Made by a program: the position numbers and the translations under genes. Of a DNA stretch of 20,926 bases, positions 1 to 6,821 are shown piece by piece. How positions within the stretch are numbered: position 1 is the first letter of the stretch; the number at the start of each line of letters is the position of its first letter. Source of the DNA: DATECU01 sp035286745 (GTDB lineage: Bacteria > Acidobacteriota > Vicinamibacteria > Fen-336); NCBI GenBank assembly GCA_035286745.1, contig DATECU010000248.1, forward strand, positions 1 through 20,926, read 5' to 3'. A model generated the notes under the pieces. It ran no database searches, was not told the origin of the DNA, and saw only the letters and a list, made by a program, of their open reading frames with translations.

Positions 1-2366
1 AGAGCCGTGATGTTCGGATCGAGTTGGTCGTAGCCGCTGATGTACAAGCCCTCGTAGTTCCCCTGGGCCTTGGCATAGACGAAGGAGGAGTAGAGCTGCC
101 AGTTGTCCGCCCGGGCGCGTTGCACGGTCAGCTCCATGGCGCGGTAGTAGCGCTTCGGCTTGGCGTACACCTGGCCGAAGTTCCCCTCGCCGGGGTTGCC
201 GATCACGTAGCCGGTGAGCGCCGTGGGGTCGCTGGGGTCGGTGAAGGTACCGAAATCCTCGATCACCCTCTTCAACTCGCGGTCCACGAAGCGAATGCCG
301 GCGCTCCACTGCCCGGCGAACTGGTACTCGCCGCCCACAACGAACTCGTCCTGATACTGCGCCTTGAGGTCCTCATCGAGCGGAGTGACCGCCACCAGGT
401 TGGAGACGCGGACGAAGTTCCAGGTGCCGTTGGTGGCGAGGGGGCTGCCGTTCGGATTGACCCAGCGGCCGTCCGACAGGTTGGACGGGTTGGACCACTG
501 CTTGATCACGTATCGCTCACCGTTGATGGCTCGGATGTTCATGTCGAGGGGGATGGCCTCGAAGAAGCGGCCGTAGAATCCAAAGAGCTTGCTCTTGCCG
601 TTCTTCGCCGGGTCCCATACCAGGCCGACACGAGGCGACCAGTTGTTCTTCAGCTTGAGCTTGTCGGTGGTGCGACACTCCAGGTTCACGATGCACGAGT
701 CGGCCTCGCTCGCATTGGCAATGGCCACGTCGGCGGCGGAGTCAAGCCACTGTTCCTCGTAGCGGATGCCAACGTTGAGCTGCAAGTGGGGCGTGATCTT
801 CCAGGAGTCGTGGGCGAACAGGGCGGCGTTGGTCGTGGTCCCCTTGCCCTGCACGAAGTAGCTGCGGTCCTGGATGTAGTCGCCACCCCGGCTGGCGCTG
901 TAGCCGAAGTATCGGTACCACTGTTCGTGCAAGGCCGCGTCGTAGCGGTTGATCTCGGTATCGATGCCGTAGCGGAGCTCGTGATTGCCCACGAAGTTCG
1001 AGAACTTCACCGCGAAGGCGTCCCGGTCGGCCTTGTCCTTTTGGAAGCGCTGGAAGCCGCCGTGCTGGATGCCACCGAGCGTCTCGTCGATCTGCCGCGG
1101 GACGGAGCGGCCGATCTCGGTCGCCGGCCCCAACTCGTTCCTCTGGTGGTGCCGGCCGGCCGTGATGTCGAGCAGCCACTTCGGGGTCAGGATCCCGGAG
1201 TAGCGCAGGCTTCCGTTGTAGCCGCCGGTCTTTGCCTCACGGAGCGCTGTCCCCTCGTCAGAGGCCGCGTCTCCCAGCCAGCCTGTCTGTTTCTGGGGAT
1301 CGCCGAAGGCGCTGACCACCAGCGTGTGGTTCTGCGAGACGGTCCAAGACAGCTTGGCGGAGTAGATGTCGGTATCGGTGTCGTATTCGTGTCCGGTACC
1401 GGTGACCAGGCCGCCTTGAGCGACGGAGCCGCCCACGTAGGTCGTCTTGCGGGTCGGGTCGATGGCCGCGAAGAACCACAGCTTGTCCTTGATGATGGGC
1501 CCACCGAGCGAGGCCCCGAAGTCCAGGTTGTCGTCGCCGTTGAACTGGTAGGCGATTTCCTTGTTCTGGCGACGGATGACGCCCTCGGGGGACCAATCGT
1601 GGTTCCGGTAGTAGGTGAATACGTCGCCGTGGAAGGTGTTGCCGCCTGACTTGGTGACCACGTTGAACACGCCGCCGGTAGACCGGCCGAATTCGGCCGA
1701 GTACCCGCCGGTCATGACCTGGACCTCTTGGACGAAGTTCATGGTCAGGTTCACACCCGAGGTGCCGAACCGCGGATCGGTGGCCGACAGGCCATCGATA
1801 ATGTAGTTGTTCTCGGGAGCGGACGCGGCCCCCACGTTGGGGCTGCTGCTGAAGCGCGCGTCGTGGTCGCCCATCTCGAGGGTGACCCCTGGAGCGATTG
1901 TGGTGAGCTGCTGGAAGCTCCTGGCCGTTGGCAGCGACTGGAACTGGTCGGCGGTGATGTTTACGCCGGTCGTTGTCTTGCTGACGTCCACCAAGGGCGC
2001 TTCGGCGGTGACGGTGACCGCTTCGGCAATGGTGGGCTTGATGGAGAAGTTCACGGTCCCCTCTTGTCCGAGGTAGACGTGAATCCCCTGTTTGGTGGTC
2101 GGCTGAAAGCCGCCCAGGGTGGCCTTGACGCGGTAGTTGCCGCCGGGTGGCAGATTGCGGACTCGGTAGGAGCCGCCGCTGTCGGTAACCGCGGTTCGCA
2201 CGCCCTGCAAGTTGGGCCCTGACACTTCGATGGTCACGCCCGGCAACACGGCACCAGTCTCGTCGGAGACGGTGCCGGCGAGGCTCCCGATGGTCTGTGC
2301 GTGCGCCGAAGCCCCCCACAGGGCAGCCAAGACGACGGCGGCCGCGGCGAGCAGATGTCTCTTCAT
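1..2366 (-). CDS. Oar-like TonB-dependent receptor, N-terminal part (runs off window start)
   Basis: Outer-membrane receptor expected to take up a substrate using TonB energy; the substrate cannot be read from the sequence. The start is ATG at 2366-2364 with GGAGG about 6 nt upstream. Translated by hand, the frame stays open for 788 codons to position 3. Residues 1-22 form a signal peptide (MKRHLLAAAAVVLAALWGAS, then AHAQ). Residues about 25-105 resemble the carboxypeptidase-regulatory-like beta-sandwich (GTVSDETGAVLPGVTIEVSG, PPGGNYRVKA). A plug follows, with an EAPLVDVSKTTTG-type segment, LTTIAPGV, YIIDGLSATDPRFG and FGRSTGGVFNVVTKSGGNTF. After that come aromatic-rich barrel strands. This order matches the Oar family (Myxococcus Oar; very numerous in Acidobacteriota). 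The C-terminal barrel lies outside the window. It is divergent from ribD and monocistronic at this end. The long plus-strand ORF across the same bases is its shadow. Confidence 0.93.
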   Translation of the reverse strand, partial: MKRHLLAAAAVVLAALWGASAHAQTIGSLAGTVSDETGAVLPGVTIEVSGPNLQGVRTAVTDSGGSYRVRNLPPGGNYRVKATLGGFQPTTKQGIHVYLGQEGTVNFSIKPTIAEAVTVTAEAPLVDVSKTTTGVNITADQFQSLPTARSFQQLTTIAPGVTLEMGDHDARFSSSPNVGAASAPENNYIIDGLSATDPRFGTSGVNLTMNFVQEVQVMTGGYSAEFGRSTGGVFNVVTKSGGNTFHGDVFTYYRNHDWSPEGVIRRQNKEIAYQFNGDDNLDFGASLGGPIIKDKLWFFAAIDPTRKTTYVGGSVAQGGLVTGTGHEYDTDTDIYSAKLSWTVSQNHTLVVSAFGDPQKQTGWLGDAASDEGTALREAKTGGYNGSLRYSGILTPKWLLDITAGRHHQRNELGPATEIGRSVPRQIDETLGGIQHGGFQRFQKDKADRDAFAVKFSNFVGNHELRYGIDTEINRYDAALHEQWYRYFGYSASRGGDYIQDRSYFVQGKGTTTNAALFAHDSWKITPHLQLNVGIRYEEQWLDSAADVAIANASEADSCIVNLECRTTDKLKLKNNWSPRVGLVWDPAKNGKSKLFGFYGRFFEAIPLDMNIRAINGERYVIKQWSNPSNLSDGRWVNPNGSPLATNGTWNFVRVSNLVAVTPLDEDLKAQYQDEFVVGGEYQFAGQWSAGIRFVDRELKRVIEDFGTFTDPSDPTALTGYVIGNPGEGNFGQVYAKPKRYYRAMELTVQRARADNWQLYSSFVYAKAQGNYEGLYISGYDQLDPNITA

Positions 2367-2382
2367 TTCGCCTCCATGCTTG

Positions 2383-2408
2383 GTTGAGTCAACAGTGAAC
2401 CAAACTGT
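2383..2408. promoter_or_regulatory. Two adjacent inverted repeats in the receptor leader (candidate operator)
   Basis: GTTGA-G-TCAAC at 2383-2393 is a 5+5 inverted repeat with a one-base centre. Overlapping its end is ACAGT-N7-ACTGT at 2392-2408. Both lie 17-42 nt upstream of the receptor start. A minus-strand TTGACA at 2426-2421 has no good -10 partner at 16-18 nt, so a promoter cannot be named. A regulator-binding role is inference only; such short arms also occur by chance. Confidence 0.3.
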
Positions 2409-2573
2409 CACGGGAAGATATGTCAAGAATTGCAAACCGCATGCCAAACCAAGGCTGCCTTCTCGCTCTGATTCCATTGGAGTTGTTGGACGGGACACGA
2501 CAGCAATCGGCGCGAGATCCAATGCCGTGGATGTCGATTCAATTCCCCGGATGTGCGTGGGGCCAAGGTCGGC

Positions 2574-2603
2574 CTCTTTGTGTCCTCGGTGTCTTTGTGG
2601 TGA
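2574..2603. repeat. Copy of the 9-bp-period CTTTGTGTC / GTCTTTGTGGTG dispersed intergenic repeat
   Basis: The plus strand reads as consecutive units of about 9 nt: CTTTGTGTC (2576-2584), CTCGGTGTC (2585-2593), TTTGTGGTGA (2594-2603). On the other strand this is the familiar CACCACAAAGACAC...GACACAAAG pattern, found scattered between genes in many environmental genomes. It is often mistranslated as a spurious HHKDTEDTK-like peptide, which appears here on the minus strand. The 3' end of the repeat supplies the only Shine-Dalgarno-like run (GGTGAG, 2600-2605) for ribD. Base composition differs from the flanking genes. Its function is unknown. Confidence 0.7.
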
Positions 2604-2612
2604 GATCCGTCC

Positions 2613-3731
2613 GTGGCCGACGACGAACGTCTGATGCGGCGGGCCCTGGAGCTGGCGGTGCGTGGGTTGGGGGCCACCAACCCCAACCCCATGGTGGGAT
2701 GTGTGCTCGTCAAGGGTCGTCGCATCGTGGGCGAGGGCTGGCACCGCCGCGCCGGCGGTCCTCACGCCGAGGTGTTCGCGCTCCGGCAGGCGGGCGCTCG
2801 CGCCCGAGGAGCCACCGCCTACGTCACCCTGGAACCCTGCTCGCACCACGGTCGCACGCCCCCCTGCGCGCCCCGGTTGGGGGAGGCCGGCGTCAAACGC
2901 GTTGTGGTGGCGATTCGGGATCCCAACCCGGCGGTGAGCGGTCGCGGGCTGCGCTTGCTGCGACGGGCCGGGCTTGCGGTGGAGGTCGGCGTGGAGGCGG
3001 AAGAGGCACGACGCCTGAACCTACGCTTCCTGACCGCCGCTCGCCGCGAGCGGCCCTACGTGTTGCTCAAGGTCGCCACCACCCTCGACGGGCGCATCGC
3101 GGTCGCCTCGGGCGACTCCAAGTGGATCACCAGCCCGGTCCAGCGGCGGGCCGCGCGGCGGCTACGCGGTTTGCACGATGCGGTTGCGGTGGGCATCGGG
3201 ACCGTGCTCGCCGACGACCCGCTGCTCCTCCCTGAGCCGCGACCGCGCCGGCCCTTCTCGAGGATCGTTTTCGACTCCCAGCTGCGGCTGCCGATCGGCT
3301 CCCGGTTGGTGCGTTCGTTGGGCCAGTCGCCGGTGTGGGCGGTGACCGGCCATGCGCCGGCTGCCCGACGGAGGGCCCTGGAGGCGGCGGGCGTCACCGT
3401 GATCGAGGTCCCGACCAAGAAGGGGCGGGTCTCGCTCCTCCGAGCCCTGGCCGAGCTGCGCCGTCGCGGCATCTGGAGCCTGATGGTGGAGGGTGGATCC
3501 GAGGTTCTGGGGGGCTTCCTGGCGGAACCGGCCTTCGATCACCTGGCGCTCTTTCGGGCCCCCCTGCTCCTGGGAGGGCGTGGCAGCCTGGCGGCGTTTG
3601 GCGGTCCCAACCCAGAGCGACTGGCCGAGGCCCTGCGTCTCACGCCAGTGCCGCTCGCCAAGGCGCCGCCCGGTCTACCCGCCGGCGACTTGTGTGAGCT
3701 GTGGGCGCCGGCAGGCCCGTCGCCGCGCTGA
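2613..3731 (+). CDS. ribD: Bifunctional riboflavin biosynthesis deaminase/reductase RibD
   Basis: Catalyses steps 2 and 3 of riboflavin synthesis: deamination of 2,5-diamino-6-ribosylamino-pyrimidinone 5'-phosphate, then NADPH-dependent reduction of the ribosyl side chain. It has 372 residues, normal for the fusion. The N-terminal cytidine-deaminase-like domain (about 1-145) shows the zinc site: H51 and E53 in GGPHAEVFAL, then C76 and C85 in EPCSHHGRTPPC. The reductase domain follows, with KVATTLDGRIA, GDSKWITS, VGIGTVLADDP and the late MVEGGSEVLGGFL. The GTG start at 2613 is favoured because MADDERLMRRALELA lines up with the usual RibD N terminus; ATG at 2634 would clip it. No FMN riboswitch (RFN element) is visible in the 246 nt upstream. 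It converges on the osmC-like gene with 8 nt between stops. Confidence 0.96.
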   Translation: MADDERLMRRALELAVRGLGATNPNPMVGCVLVKGRRIVGEGWHRRAGGPHAEVFALRQAGARARGATAYVTLEPCSHHGRTPPCAPRLGEAGVKRVVVAIRDPNPAVSGRGLRLLRRAGLAVEVGVEAEEARRLNLRFLTAARRERPYVLLKVATTLDGRIAVASGDSKWITSPVQRRAARRLRGLHDAVAVGIGTVLADDPLLLPEPRPRRPFSRIVFDSQLRLPIGSRLVRSLGQSPVWAVTGHAPAARRRALEAAGVTVIEVPTKKGRVSLLRALAELRRRGIWSLMVEGGSEVLGGFLAEPAFDHLALFRAPLLLGGRGSLAAFGGPNPERLAEALRLTPVPLAKAPPGLPAGDLCELWAPAGPSPR

Positions 3732-3739
3732 ACCCTCGC

Positions 3740-4213
3740 CTAACTCGCTTCCTCGTGGGGTGAGCAGCGCACCGTCGTCTTGACGGAGTTGGCGATGAAG
3801 CACTCCTGGTGTGCCGCGTGGTGCAGCGACTGGTGCTCGGCCGGAGAGGGCCGCCTGTCGCCGCCGAACGCCACGACCGGCTGCAGGGCGACCTCGGTCA
3901 TGGCCAGCTTGCCCTCCGCGTCCTTCGCCAGCACGCCGACCGCCTGGTCTCGGTAGCTCTCGACCACGAAGCCCTGCTTGGCGGCGATGTGGAGGAACCA
4001 GAGCATGTGGCAGCTTGCCAGGGACGCCACGAACGCCTCCTCCGGATCCACCGCCGCCGCCACCGACATGGGCGCCGGTACCACGTGGGGCGACGCCGAG
4101 GCAGGCACATCGACGCCCCCATCGAAGGTCCAGCGGTGCCCTCGGCTGTAGCGGTTGTCGACGAACGCCGCTCCCTGCCGGTGCCAAGCGATCACCGCGG
4201 TGTGTTGGCCCAC
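3740..4213 (-). CDS. OsmC/Ohr-family protein (thiol-dependent peroxide reductase-like)
   Basis: A 157-residue protein of the OsmC fold, whose members reduce organic hydroperoxides with a pair of cysteines in the cytoplasm. The two expected cysteines are present: C68 in VASLASCHMLWFLHIA, at the start of the long central helix, and C138 in HQECFIANSVKT. The PEEAFVASLASC stretch is the family hallmark. The start is GTG at 4213-4211, with a full AGGAGGT at 4223-4217 just upstream. It is the only minus-strand gene in the riboflavin block, tail-to-tail with ribD and divergent from ribE. Whether it is a true peroxidase or one of the less-defined OsmC-like proteins (YhfA type) cannot be settled here. 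Confidence 0.88.
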   Translation of the reverse strand: MGQHTAVIAWHRQGAAFVDNRYSRGHRWTFDGGVDVPASASPHVVPAPMSVAAAVDPEEAFVASLASCHMLWFLHIAAKQGFVVESYRDQAVGVLAKDAEGKLAMTEVALQPVVAFGGDRRPSPAEHQSLHHAAHQECFIANSVKTTVRCSPHEEAS

Positions 4214-4340
4214 CTTACCTCCTCACTCCCCATTCCGCCGCGCGCTTCGTCCCACCCACCGGGGCCTCACTGTACCCCGGTTCCTTTCGCTCGCGTCCCA
4301 CGTCTCCACGCTCCCCCGCGCGACGGCCGGCGGCGGTCTC

Positions 4341-4349
4341 TGCTATCTT
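4341..4349 (+). promoter_or_regulatory. Possible extended -10 element for ribE
   Basis: TG-C-TATCTT lies 19-27 nt before the ribE start. It has the TGn extension and a 4/6 match to TATAAT, but no recognisable -35. It would give a very short leader of about 12 nt that still contains GGGGAG (4355-4360). Weak evidence. ribE does need its own promoter, since the minus-strand osmC-like gene separates it from ribD. Confidence 0.28.
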
Positions 4350-4367
4350 GCCCTGGGGAGAGACACC

Positions 4368-5096
4368 ATGTTTACCGGAATCGTGGAGGAGACGGGGACG
4401 GTCACCAGAACCGATCGCCGCGGCGATGTGCTGGTGGCGCGCATTGAGGCGGGCAAGATCCTGGAGACCATGCCCCAGGGCGGATCGATCGCCGTGAACG
4501 GCTGTTGCCTGACCGCGGTGGAGGTGGGTCGCCGGCACTTTGTCTGCGATCTGACCGAAGAGACACTGGCCCGCACCGCCTTCGAGGAACGCCTCAAGCC
4601 GGGGGTCCGGGTGAATCTGGAACGGCCCATGAAGGCCGACGGGCGCTTCGACGGTCACATCGTCCAGGGCCACGTGGACGGGGTGGGTCGGGTCGTGGAG
4701 CTGACCCGCTTTGGAGAGTCGGCCGAGATCTGGATCGAGGTTCCGGACGGCTTCGAGCACTACCTCGTCCACAAGGGCTCGGTGGCCGTGGATGGGATCT
4801 CGCTCACCGTGGCCTCCCTGGAGGGCCGTGTCTTTTCCGTGGCCCTGATCCCGTATACACTGGAGGTCACCAACCTCGGAGAGGCTCGCTCGGGTGGGCG
4901 GGTGAACCTCGAGGCGGACGTGATCGCAAAGTACGTGGAGAGGCTCCTCGCCGCCCGAGGTTGGTCCCCCCGTAGACCGAAGGACAAGACATGGCGTTCG
5001 CCACCATACCCGAGGCCATCGAGGACATCCGCGCCGGGAAGATGGTCGTCGTCGTGGACGACGAGGACCGGGAGAACGAGGGCGATCTCACCGTAG
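4368..5096 (+). CDS. ribE: Riboflavin synthase (alpha subunit), with out-of-family C-terminal tail
   Basis: Dismutates two 6,7-dimethyl-8-ribityllumazine molecules to riboflavin. It shows the two tandem lumazine-binding barrels. The N half has MFTGIVEETG, SIAVNGCCLTA and FDGHIVQGHVDG. The C half has GSVAVDGISLTV, IPYTLEVTNL and the terminal NLEADVIAKYVERLL. The ATG at 4368 with GGGGAG 7 nt upstream matches the invariant family start; the reading frame is open further upstream, but that is not coding. The family normally ends near residue 200. Here the frame continues for about 40 basic, Ser/Pro/Trp-rich residues and overlaps ribBA by 106 nt. One extra C in the C6 run at 4966-4971 would place TAG directly after, giving 202 residues and a clean 5' leader for ribBA. 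The tail is therefore probably a frameshift or consensus-error product. Confidence 0.95.
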   Translation: MFTGIVEETGTVTRTDRRGDVLVARIEAGKILETMPQGGSIAVNGCCLTAVEVGRRHFVCDLTEETLARTAFEERLKPGVRVNLERPMKADGRFDGHIVQGHVDGVGRVVELTRFGESAEIWIEVPDGFEHYLVHKGSVAVDGISLTVASLEGRVFSVALIPYTLEVTNLGEARSGGRVNLEADVIAKYVERLLAARGWSPRRPKDKTWRSPPYPRPSRTSAPGRWSSSWTTRTGRTRAISP

Positions 5097-6199
5097 CCGC
5101 CGAGAAGGTCACCCCGGAGATCGTCAACTTCATGGCCCGCCACGGCCGCGGGCTGATCTGCCTGCCCATGACGGGGGAGCGACTGGACGAGCTGCGGATC
5201 CCGCTCATGGTCCAGGACGAGGAGAACTCGGCTCGCTTCGGCACCGCTTTCTGCGTGCCCATCGAGGCCAAGCAGGGCACCACCACCGGCATCTCGGCCG
5301 CCGACCGGGCCCGCACCGTTCTGACCGCGATCGATCCCAAGACCCAGCCGGCGGATCTGGCCCGCCCGGGCCACATGTTCCCGCTCCGGGCTCAGCCCGG
5401 TGGCGTCCTGCAGCGAGCCGGACAGACCGAGGCGGCGGTGGACCTGGCGCGGCTTTCGGGCCTCTATCCCGCGGGCGTCATCTGTGAGGTGATGGACGAG
5501 GACGGGACCATGGCGCGGCTGCCCCGCCTCACCGAGTTCTGCCGCAACCACGAGCTCAAGCTGATCACGGTCAAGGACCTGATCCAGCATCGCATGCGCA
5601 CCGAACGCCACGTGCGCAAGATCGCCGAGGCCGCGCTGCCCACCAGCTACGGCGACTTCCGCATCCACGCCTTCGAGAGTCTGATCGACGGCCAGCACCA
5701 CGTGGCTCTGGTGCTGGGCGAGATCCAGCCCGAGGACGAGGTGCTGGTGCGGGTCCACTCCCAGTGCCTGACCGGGGACATCTTCTCCTCCACCCGCTGC
5801 GATTGCGGGGGCCAGCTCCACCGGGCGCTGGAGATGATCAGCCACCGGGGCAAGGGGGTCTTGCTCTACCTGCGCCAGGAGGGCCGGGGCATCGGCCTAG
5901 TACACAAGATCATGGCCTACCAGCTTCAGGATCAGGGCCAGGACACCGTGGAGGCCAACCTGTCGCTCGGCTTCCTGCCCGACCAGCGTGACTACGGGGT
6001 GGGGGCTCAGATCCTCCACGAGCTGGGCCTGCACAAGATCCTCCTGCTCACCAACAACCCGCGGAAGTTCGTGGGCCTCGAGGGCTACGGGCTCGCCATC
6101 GTGGAGCGGGTGTCGATCGAGATCCCGGTCTCCGACCACAGCCGGCGCTACTTGAAGACCAAGAAAGAGAAGCTCGGACACCTTCTGCGGAGCGTGTAG
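4991..6199 (+). CDS. ribBA: Bifunctional 3,4-dihydroxy-2-butanone-4-phosphate synthase / GTP cyclohydrolase II
   Basis: Makes both committed precursors of riboflavin: the four-carbon unit from ribulose-5-phosphate, and the pyrimidine from GTP. It has 402 residues, the usual length for the fusion. The DHBP synthase domain (about 1-200) has the acidic VVVDDEDRENEGDL loop, RHGRGLICLPM, GTTTGISAADRA and RPGHMFPL. The GTP cyclohydrolase II domain (about 205-402) has RVHSQCLTGD with zinc cysteines near 259, 270 and 272 (the last two in TRCDCG), RQEGRGIGL, and DQRDYGVGAQIL. Both halves look catalytically intact. The ATG at 4991 has GAAGGA 6 nt upstream. It overlaps the extended ribE reading frame. 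ribH, a common next gene, is absent. Confidence 0.97.
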   Translation: MAFATIPEAIEDIRAGKMVVVVDDEDRENEGDLTVAAEKVTPEIVNFMARHGRGLICLPMTGERLDELRIPLMVQDEENSARFGTAFCVPIEAKQGTTTGISAADRARTVLTAIDPKTQPADLARPGHMFPLRAQPGGVLQRAGQTEAAVDLARLSGLYPAGVICEVMDEDGTMARLPRLTEFCRNHELKLITVKDLIQHRMRTERHVRKIAEAALPTSYGDFRIHAFESLIDGQHHVALVLGEIQPEDEVLVRVHSQCLTGDIFSSTRCDCGGQLHRALEMISHRGKGVLLYLRQEGRGIGLVHKIMAYQLQDQGQDTVEANLSLGFLPDQRDYGVGAQILHELGLHKILLLTNNPRKFVGLEGYGLAIVERVSIEIPVSDHSRRYLKTKKEKLGHLLRSV

Positions 6200-6201
6200 A
6201 G

Positions 6202-6663
6202 GTGATCCAGGAGTTCCTGCGAACCGTCCCTCTCTTCCGGGAGCTGGACGACGATGAGCTGGCTCAAGTGCTCATGGTGGGCCTCGCGAAACGCTACCGG
6301 GGAGGCGTCGCCATCCTGACCGAAGGCGAAGTGGGAGGGCAGCTCCAGATCATCCGCGACGGACAGGTGAGGATCAGCAAGCTGGTGCCGGGGGTGGGGG
6401 AGGAGGCGCTGACCATCCTGGGCCCCGGCGAGTTCTTCGGCGAGATCGAGTTCTTCGACGGGGCGCCGGCCTCCGCCCATGCCATCGCCCACACCGACTG
6501 CGAGGTCCTGGCGCTGCCTCACCACGAGGTGCTGGCCCTCATGCAGACCTGGCCCGGCCTGTCCGCCAAGTTCCTTTGGGGCTTCGCTCGGACGCTGGCC
6601 ATTCGCCTACGGGAGACCGACAAGCGGATGGCCAGCCTGCTCGCCATCGCCCGCTCGTTCTGA
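6202..6663 (+). CDS. Stand-alone cyclic-nucleotide-binding-domain protein
   Basis: A 153-residue protein that is essentially one Crp-type sensor domain with no helix-turn-helix, so it is not a complete transcription factor. The start of the domain (FLRTVPLFRELDDDELAQVL) and the beta-roll glycines (EGEVGGQLQIIRDGQVRISK) are clear. The phosphate-binding cassette region is FFGEIEFFDGAPASAHAIA at about 78-96. The arginine normally holding the cyclic phosphate (P-R-A-A/S) is replaced by Ala-Ser, so cAMP/cGMP binding is doubtful. A helical C-terminal tail (about 118-153) could mediate partner binding or dimerisation. The GTG start is 2 nt after the ribBA stop, so it is co-transcribed with riboflavin genes. 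Its function there is unknown. Confidence 0.85.
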   Translation: MIQEFLRTVPLFRELDDDELAQVLMVGLAKRYRGGVAILTEGEVGGQLQIIRDGQVRISKLVPGVGEEALTILGPGEFFGEIEFFDGAPASAHAIAHTDCEVLALPHHEVLALMQTWPGLSAKFLWGFARTLAIRLRETDKRMASLLAIARSF

Positions 6664-6670
6664 GGGCCAA

Positions 6671-6690
6671 GAGCCGCTAACCTGCGGCTC
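6671..6690 (+). terminator. GC-rich stem-loop at the end of the riboflavin operon
   Basis: GAGCCGC-TAACCT-GCGGCTC forms a perfect 7-bp stem with a 6-nt loop, 7 nt after the stop of the cyclic-nucleotide-domain gene. The run downstream is only loosely T-rich (a GGCTTTAGGTTTT segment ending near 6708), so intrinsic termination would be imperfect. The position, between one operon and the promoter of the next, supports a terminator role. Confidence 0.5.
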
Positions 6691-6706
6691 CTCTGGGCTT
6701 TAGGTT

Positions 6707-6735
6707 TTGACAACCCGGGCCTCCTGCCATAGAAT
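6707..6735 (+). promoter_or_regulatory. Sigma70-type promoter of the ffh-rpsP-trmD operon
   Basis: A perfect TTGACA at 6707-6712, a 17-nt spacer, then TAGAAT at 6730-6735 (5/6 to TATAAT). This places transcription start near 6742 and a leader of about 80 nt before ffh. It lies in the only AT-richer pocket between 6663 and 6822 and is correctly oriented and placed for a constitutive housekeeping operon. Confidence 0.78.
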
Positions 6736-6749
6736 CGACCGTTACTTTG

Positions 6750-6785
6750 CTTGCCTTCGGGCAGGGCCTAGAGCGTCGTGCGCTC
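6750..6785 (+). promoter_or_regulatory. Two tandem stem-loops in the ffh leader, one with a UUCG tetraloop
   Basis: Stem 1 is CTTGCC-TTCG-GGCAGG (6750-6765), six pairs including one G-U and capped by the very stable C(UUCG)G tetraloop. Stem 2 is GAGCG-TCGTG-CGCTC (6771-6785), five perfect pairs. Both fall inside the leader predicted from the upstream promoter, a few nucleotides after the inferred start. A role in mRNA 5'-end stability or regulation is inference. The pairing does not match any riboswitch or the 4.5S RNA core that I recognise. Confidence 0.4.
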
Positions 6786-6821
6786 ACGGCCGTACCCGGC
6801 GGATCGAGGGCTAATCGCGAC

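Noticed and set aside
24..1649. 541-codon plus-strand open frame at the left edge
   Set aside because: It is antisense to the TonB-dependent receptor, whose translation shows signal peptide, plug and barrel motifs. The plus-strand product has no recognisable domain and a composition typical of GC-rich shadows.
2367..2612. FMN riboswitch ahead of ribD
   Set aside because: None of the conserved RFN-element segments can be found in this gap, which holds only short inverted repeats and the dispersed repeat.
2423..2725. 100-codon minus-strand frame containing a HHKDTEDTK-like peptide
   Set aside because: This peptide is the usual false translation of the dispersed 9-bp-period repeat; the rest overlaps the start of ribD.
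6664..6821. 4.5S SRP RNA gene next to ffh
   Set aside because: The stem-loops here are short and lack the conserved SRP RNA core; they fit a terminator and an mRNA leader better.
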